From positions 1 through 8,182 of the forward strand of contig DRKH01000263.1 in the NCBI GenBank assembly GCA_011051825.1: a DNA stretch of 8,182 nt, in the 5' to 3' direction. The notes beneath the pieces are model-generated. The model was not told the DNA's origin. It saw only the letters and a list, made by a program, of their open reading frames with translations, and did no database searches. The stretch comes from Desulfobulbus sp. GTDB lineage: Bacteria; Desulfobacterota; Desulfobulbia; Desulfobulbales; Desulfobulbaceae. The first letter of the stretch is position 1, and every line of letters starts with the position of its first letter. The translations under genes were made by a program, and so were the position numbers. Shown here one piece after another: positions 5,972 through 8,182 of the stretch.

Positions 5972-6574
5972 ATGACCGCAAAACAAAAAATCTCCCACAG
6001 GCAATTACAAAAGGAAGACACAAGAAGAATTATCCTTAACTCTGCCTACGTGTTGTTTGCAAAAAATGGTTACACAAAAACAACAATGCGCTCATTAGCC
6101 GAACAGGCAGGGGTTGCCATGGGCACAATCTTTAAACATTTCCCAGATAAACCTTCATTGCTTGCCGCCGCATTTCAAGATGACCTAAGCAAAATAATTC
6201 AAAACTCATTCAATTCATTGCCAGAGTCAGGTTTAAAAAATCAGCTTCTACATATCACCAAATGTCTCTATACATTTTATGCTGAAAACCACAGCCTCTC
6301 ACGAACGCTTATTAAAGAAGTACTCTTTTTAGAAGGTGAGCACGGGGAAATTCTTGACGCACAAATAGTAGAGTTCTTGGAGAAGATTTCAGTCCTTGTA
6401 AAAAATGCCATAGAAAATGGTGAGTTGAACAAAAAAATAAACATACATGATGGTGCCCTGGCATTTTGGTCATTCTATTTTACTGTTCTTCTCATGGGGC
6501 TTAAACGACCTTCATTTGACATAAATATTCAACTTAACATCATCGGAACACTTATAGAAAATCACTTTTATTAA
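5972..6574 (+). CDS. TetR/AcrR-family transcriptional regulator
   Basis: A 200-residue DNA-binding repressor. The N-terminal TetR domain is clear: helix 1 from RRIILNSAYVLFAKNGY (18-34), then the helix-turn-helix TTMRSLAEQAGVAMGTIFKHFPDKPSLL (37-64) with the family's G-x-(I/L)-(Y/F)-x-(H/Y)-F turn. The C-terminal half (about 70-200) is helical and divergent, as expected of a ligand-binding and dimerisation domain; the ligand is unknown. Length is typical. The RBS before the ATG is weak (GAAAG, 6 nt upstream). A methyltransferase gene starts 14 nt after the stop, so the two are probably co-transcribed and the regulator probably controls its own operon. Codon use is strikingly AT-rich (AAA, ATT, TTT abundant) compared with the ABC operon, pointing to horizontal acquisition. 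Confidence 0.92.
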   Translation: MTAKQKISHRQLQKEDTRRIILNSAYVLFAKNGYTKTTMRSLAEQAGVAMGTIFKHFPDKPSLLAAAFQDDLSKIIQNSFNSLPESGLKNQLLHITKCLYTFYAENHSLSRTLIKEVLFLEGEHGEILDAQIVEFLEKISVLVKNAIENGELNKKINIHDGALAFWSFYFTVLLMGLKRPSFDINIQLNIIGTLIENHFY

Positions 6575-6588
6575 CGGAGCAAAATTAC

Positions 6589-7269
6589 ATGGACTATAGG
6601 CAAGCAGCAAACGAGAGAAAATATGATTTTGCAGCATCGAGTTATGATCTTATTGCTTTTATCATGAGCCTTGGCCAAGCCAAGAAAATATACAAGAAAG
6701 TCGCAGATAAAATTAACGGAAATGTTTCAAAAAAAATTGTGGAACTGGGCTGTGGCCCTGCTTCAGTTACTCCTTACATTCTTGAACATACAGATATTTC
6801 TACTCAAATTACAGGGGTGGATTTTTCAGAACAAATGATAGAAATAGCCAATCGGAAGAAGGAGAAACATAACTGGGAAAACGTAACATTTGAATGTATG
6901 GATATGTATAATTTTCCGGAAACACAACCTGCAGATACGGTAATTTTCTGTCTTGCATTAACAGCTATACCAGATGCAACAAAAGCCTTAAAAAAAGCAT
7001 TGTCTATTTTAAAATCAGGAGGGCAAATGATCATTGTTGACTCAATCCCTCTTAATTCCAGCTGGTGGCACCCATTTACCAACACCTATATCTATCTAAA
7101 ATCATTAGTCGTCGGGGCAAAACCGACTAGGAAAATACTTTCGTTCATTCACGAGAATATGGTAGATATCGAAATCGAGGAAATGGTTTATGGTGTATAC
7201 ACGGTTATAAAGGCAAAAAAAGCATCACAACAGCCACATGCCGGTTTCACACCGGACGCTTCATCATAA
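6589..7269 (+). CDS. Class I SAM-dependent methyltransferase
   Basis: A 226-residue soluble Rossmann-fold methyltransferase. Motif I is VELGCGPASVTP (51-62), and the acidic end of strand 2 is GVDFSEQMIEIA (76-87) with D78 for the SAM ribose. A motif II/III-like region (ADTVIFCLALTAIPDA) and LKSGGQMIIVDSIP follow in the usual order. It resembles the UbiE/Methyltransf_11/25 group, which modifies small molecules, quinones or lipids; the substrate cannot be assigned. A CGGAG RBS lies 9 nt before the ATG and 14 nt separate it from the TetR gene. The gene is AT-rich until about 7228. The last ~15 residues (SQQPHAGFTPDASS) are encoded by GC-richer DNA containing a CCGGT/ACCGG palindrome, so the native C-terminus may have been replaced at an insertion junction. 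No terminator is visible before the next cassette. Confidence 0.88.
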   Translation: MDYRQAANERKYDFAASSYDLIAFIMSLGQAKKIYKKVADKINGNVSKKIVELGCGPASVTPYILEHTDISTQITGVDFSEQMIEIANRKKEKHNWENVTFECMDMYNFPETQPADTVIFCLALTAIPDATKALKKALSILKSGGQMIIVDSIPLNSSWWHPFTNTYIYLKSLVVGAKPTRKILSFIHENMVDIEIEEMVYGVYTVIKAKKASQQPHAGFTPDASS

Positions 7270-7306
7270 TTGCCGAGCCGGAACCCCATTCCCTTCCGCC
7301 ATTGCA

Positions 7307-7341
7307 TGCCATCCTGACAGAACAGTATGTCATTTTGACAT
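7307..7341 (+). promoter_or_regulatory. Tandem palindromic activator sites (UAS), copy 2
   Basis: TGCCATCCTGACA (7307-7319) and ATGTCATTTTGACAT (7327-7341) are identical in sequence and 21-bp phasing to copy 1, and the strong site again lies ~97 bp before the predicted transcription start. There is no difference anywhere in 4796-4843 against its counterpart, whereas the spacer DNA after it has diverged, suggesting functional constraint. Confidence 0.7.
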
Positions 7342-7404
7342 AGATTTTTTTCCTCTCCGACATCGCCCCTCTGTTTTCACCTGATATTATTACATTTTTA
7401 AAAC

Positions 7405-7419
7405 TGGCACAGTCCTCGC
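7405..7419 (+). promoter_or_regulatory. Sigma-54 (RpoN) promoter, copy 2
   Basis: TGGCAC-AGTCC-TCGC has the same match to the -24/-12 consensus as copy 1. Only one spacer base differs (G to A directly after TGGCAC). Predicted start is near 7431. Confidence 0.8.
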
Positions 7420-7489
7420 TATAGAAAAGACAAAGCACGACACAAATAAAGCAAACGATTTGATCTAAAAAAATATCAGGAGAAACGCC

Positions 7490-7699
7490 ATGACCGCTAC
7501 CAACACCATCGCAAAGACCAACACAAAAACTTCCGTTGATACCCGTGCAGAGGTTTCCCGCGGTGCAATGATTTCAATCAATACCGCCGGGGCGGTTATC
7601 GGCCTGTGGGCATTTGCAAGTCTGGTTGGCGGAATGGTTGCTGCAGGCGGTCCGGTTGCCCTGGCCAAGGCATGGTTCAGCGCAGTAGCAGGAATGTAA
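7490..7699 (+). CDS. Small one-helix membrane protein, copy 2 (function unknown)
   Basis: A 69-residue paralogue of the protein encoded at 4991-5200, identical except A33 for V33 within the membrane helix. AGGAGA lies 6 nt before the ATG, as in copy 1. Eight of nine nucleotide differences from copy 1 are silent and all are third-position changes. The pattern shows purifying selection on both copies, or on their common source, rather than decay. No partner gene accompanies it: the methyltransferase upstream lacks a terminator, so read-through into this unit is possible, but it has its own promoter. Confidence 0.85.
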   Translation: MTATNTIAKTNTKTSVDTRAEVSRGAMISINTAGAVIGLWAFASLVGGMVAAGGPVALAKAWFSAVAGM

Positions 7700-7732
7700 A
7701 ATGATGTAAAGTAGAAAAACATTTCATACAGC

Positions 7733-7770
7733 AAAAAGAGACTGGGCCGGGCCCAGTCTCTTTTTTTTTT
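7733..7770 (+). terminator. Intrinsic terminator of small gene copy 2
   Basis: Same perfect 12-bp inverted repeat as copy 1 (AGAGACTGGGCC-G-GGCCCAGTCTCT), with five A's before it and ten T's after. Confidence 0.95.
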
Positions 7771-7826
7771 GCACAGGGACAGGCCGAATATTCTACGCTT
7801 TGCAATATCAAGCGACTTGTTGTTCC

Positions 7827-8042
7827 GAGTTCCGTGGCCAGTATGCTTCGTACACCTTGCCAGCTGACCCGGATCCCCGCGTGCAGGGGGATGATGAACA
7901 GGGAATCCCCTTGCCCAGACGTGCCCTTTGCAGGGCACCTTGCCACCTTCCCGTCATCCCCAAAAGTTGTTATCGGGGATCCAGGATGGTAATTCCGGGG
8001 ACGATATACACATTTTTGGCATACGCACATGTATTGTATATA
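7827..8042. repeat. REP array 3 (short, degenerate)
   Basis: About one ~164-bp unit. It starts within the spacer (GTTCCGTGGCCAGTAT), then has a minus-oriented REP (7869-7896), the TTGCCCAGACGTGCCC spacer, and a plus-oriented REP (7952-7985) with the left arm altered (CCCCAAAAG). It ends in the same type of tail as arrays 1 and 2 (CCGGGGACGATATACACA...GTATTGTATAT). More substitutions than in arrays 1 and 2 suggest an older or relaxed copy. The ~50 bp at 7778-7826 before it are unique. Confidence 0.85.
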
Positions 8043-8049
8043 CTGTTTA

Positions 8050-8153
8050 AATGCATAAGTGAGAAAAAGGGAGCGTCCTTGCAGCGGACGGTTCATAATA
8101 TGAACAGAGGGGCCGAATAAATCGCCCCGAGTCAGACCTACAAGGAGGCTCCC
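8050..8153 (+). ncRNA. Candidate IS110 left end / bridge-RNA region
   Basis: Three hairpins follow one another: CGTCC-7nt-GGACG (8074-8090), the perfect GTTCAT-AAT-ATGAAC (8091-8105), and GGGGC-10nt-GCCCC (8109-8128). They lie directly upstream of the probable IS110 transposase start. In the IS110 group the left end between element boundary and recombinase gene encodes a structured bridge RNA. The location and structure here fit, but the exact element boundary and RNA ends cannot be set from this window. Confidence 0.4.
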
Positions 8154-8182
8154 ATGAAAACACTGTACTACATTGGTTTAGA
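8154..8182 (+). CDS. IS110-family transposase, N-terminal fragment (cut by window edge)
   Basis: An ATG with an excellent RBS (AAGGAGG, 5 nt upstream) opens a frame reading MKTLYYIGL followed by GA-, which must be D or E. IS110-family DEDD recombinases characteristically begin with a short leader followed by (Y/F)-(I/V)-G-(L/I)-D, the D being the first catalytic residue. Only nine residues are visible, so the call rests on this motif, the strong RBS, the structured leader and the adjacent REP array. An unrelated gene starting in the same way remains possible. Confidence 0.55.

Larger units (their letters stand above)
7294..7777 (+). repeat. Cassette copy 2 (direct repeat of 4796-5277)
   Basis: A 484-bp second copy of the sigma-54 small-gene cassette, starting 25 nt after the methyltransferase stop. 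It carries the same ordered parts: UAS pair, -24/-12 promoter, RBS, gene and terminator. Flanks differ from copy 1 on both sides: AT-rich island DNA on the left here versus an array tail at copy 1, and about 50 bp of unique sequence on the right here versus a truncated REP. Confidence 0.92.

Noticed and set aside
4796..7777. Cassette pair considered as IS copies forming a composite transposon
   Set aside because: The cassettes encode no transposase and have no terminal inverted repeats or visible target duplications. They are duplicated transcription units instead.
4796..7777. Cassettes considered as integron gene cassettes
   Set aside because: Each carries its own promoter, and no attC-type recombination site or integrase was recognised.
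7465..7938. Minus-strand open frames across both cassettes (also 4921-5274)
   Set aside because: They are antisense to the small genes and cross the terminators. The silent third-position changes support the plus-strand frame.

Overview
The window reads as a GC-rich Gram-negative chromosome, most plausibly a deltaproteobacterium (Desulfobacterota). That guess rests on overall style: a tightly coupled GC-rich ABC operon, sigma-54 promoters and dense REP-type palindromes. No phylogenetic marker is present, so the assignment is tentative.

Layout. (1) 1-445 is a gene-free stretch packed with palindromic elements, ending in a C4-tract block (a minus-strand G-quadruplex motif) that touches the first start codon. 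(2) 446-3872 is a three-gene, translationally coupled operon for a CUT2/nucleoside-type ABC importer: a fused double ATPase and two BPD_transp_2 permeases, with no substrate-binding protein in view. (3) 3873-4185 is non-coding, with a hairpin, a G8 tract and a good sigma-70-like promoter pointing into repeats. (4) 4186-4735 and 5279-5840 are arrays of a REP palindrome with CGTCATCCCCG / CGGGGATCCAGG arms. Copies alternate in orientation and are organised as ~164-bp tandem units; a short third array lies at 7827-8042. (5) Two ~94-95% identical ~483-bp cassettes (4796-5277 and 7294-7777) each carry a complete transcription unit: two palindromic activator sites 21 bp apart, a sigma-54 -24/-12 promoter, a strong RBS, a 69-residue one-helix membrane protein gene and a perfect intrinsic terminator. 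(6) Between the cassettes lies a visibly AT-rich two-gene operon for a TetR-family repressor and a class I SAM methyltransferase, probably horizontally acquired. (7) The right edge holds the start of a probable IS110-family transposase, preceded by about 100 nt with three consecutive hairpins, where a bridge RNA would be expected.

How it may fit together. The ABC operon looks like ordinary nutrient uptake. The rest, from about 4.2 kb on, is an accessory, repeat-driven region. The most unusual content is the duplicated sigma-54-controlled small membrane protein. Its regulatory DNA and terminator are conserved between copies, and its coding differences are almost all synonymous (8 synonymous, 1 V/A change), so both copies appear to be under selection. 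The palindromes fit the GT-N7-AC core reported for the nitric-oxide-sensing activator NorR, so a stress-induced membrane peptide is a testable hypothesis. I do not recognise the peptide family and assign it no function.
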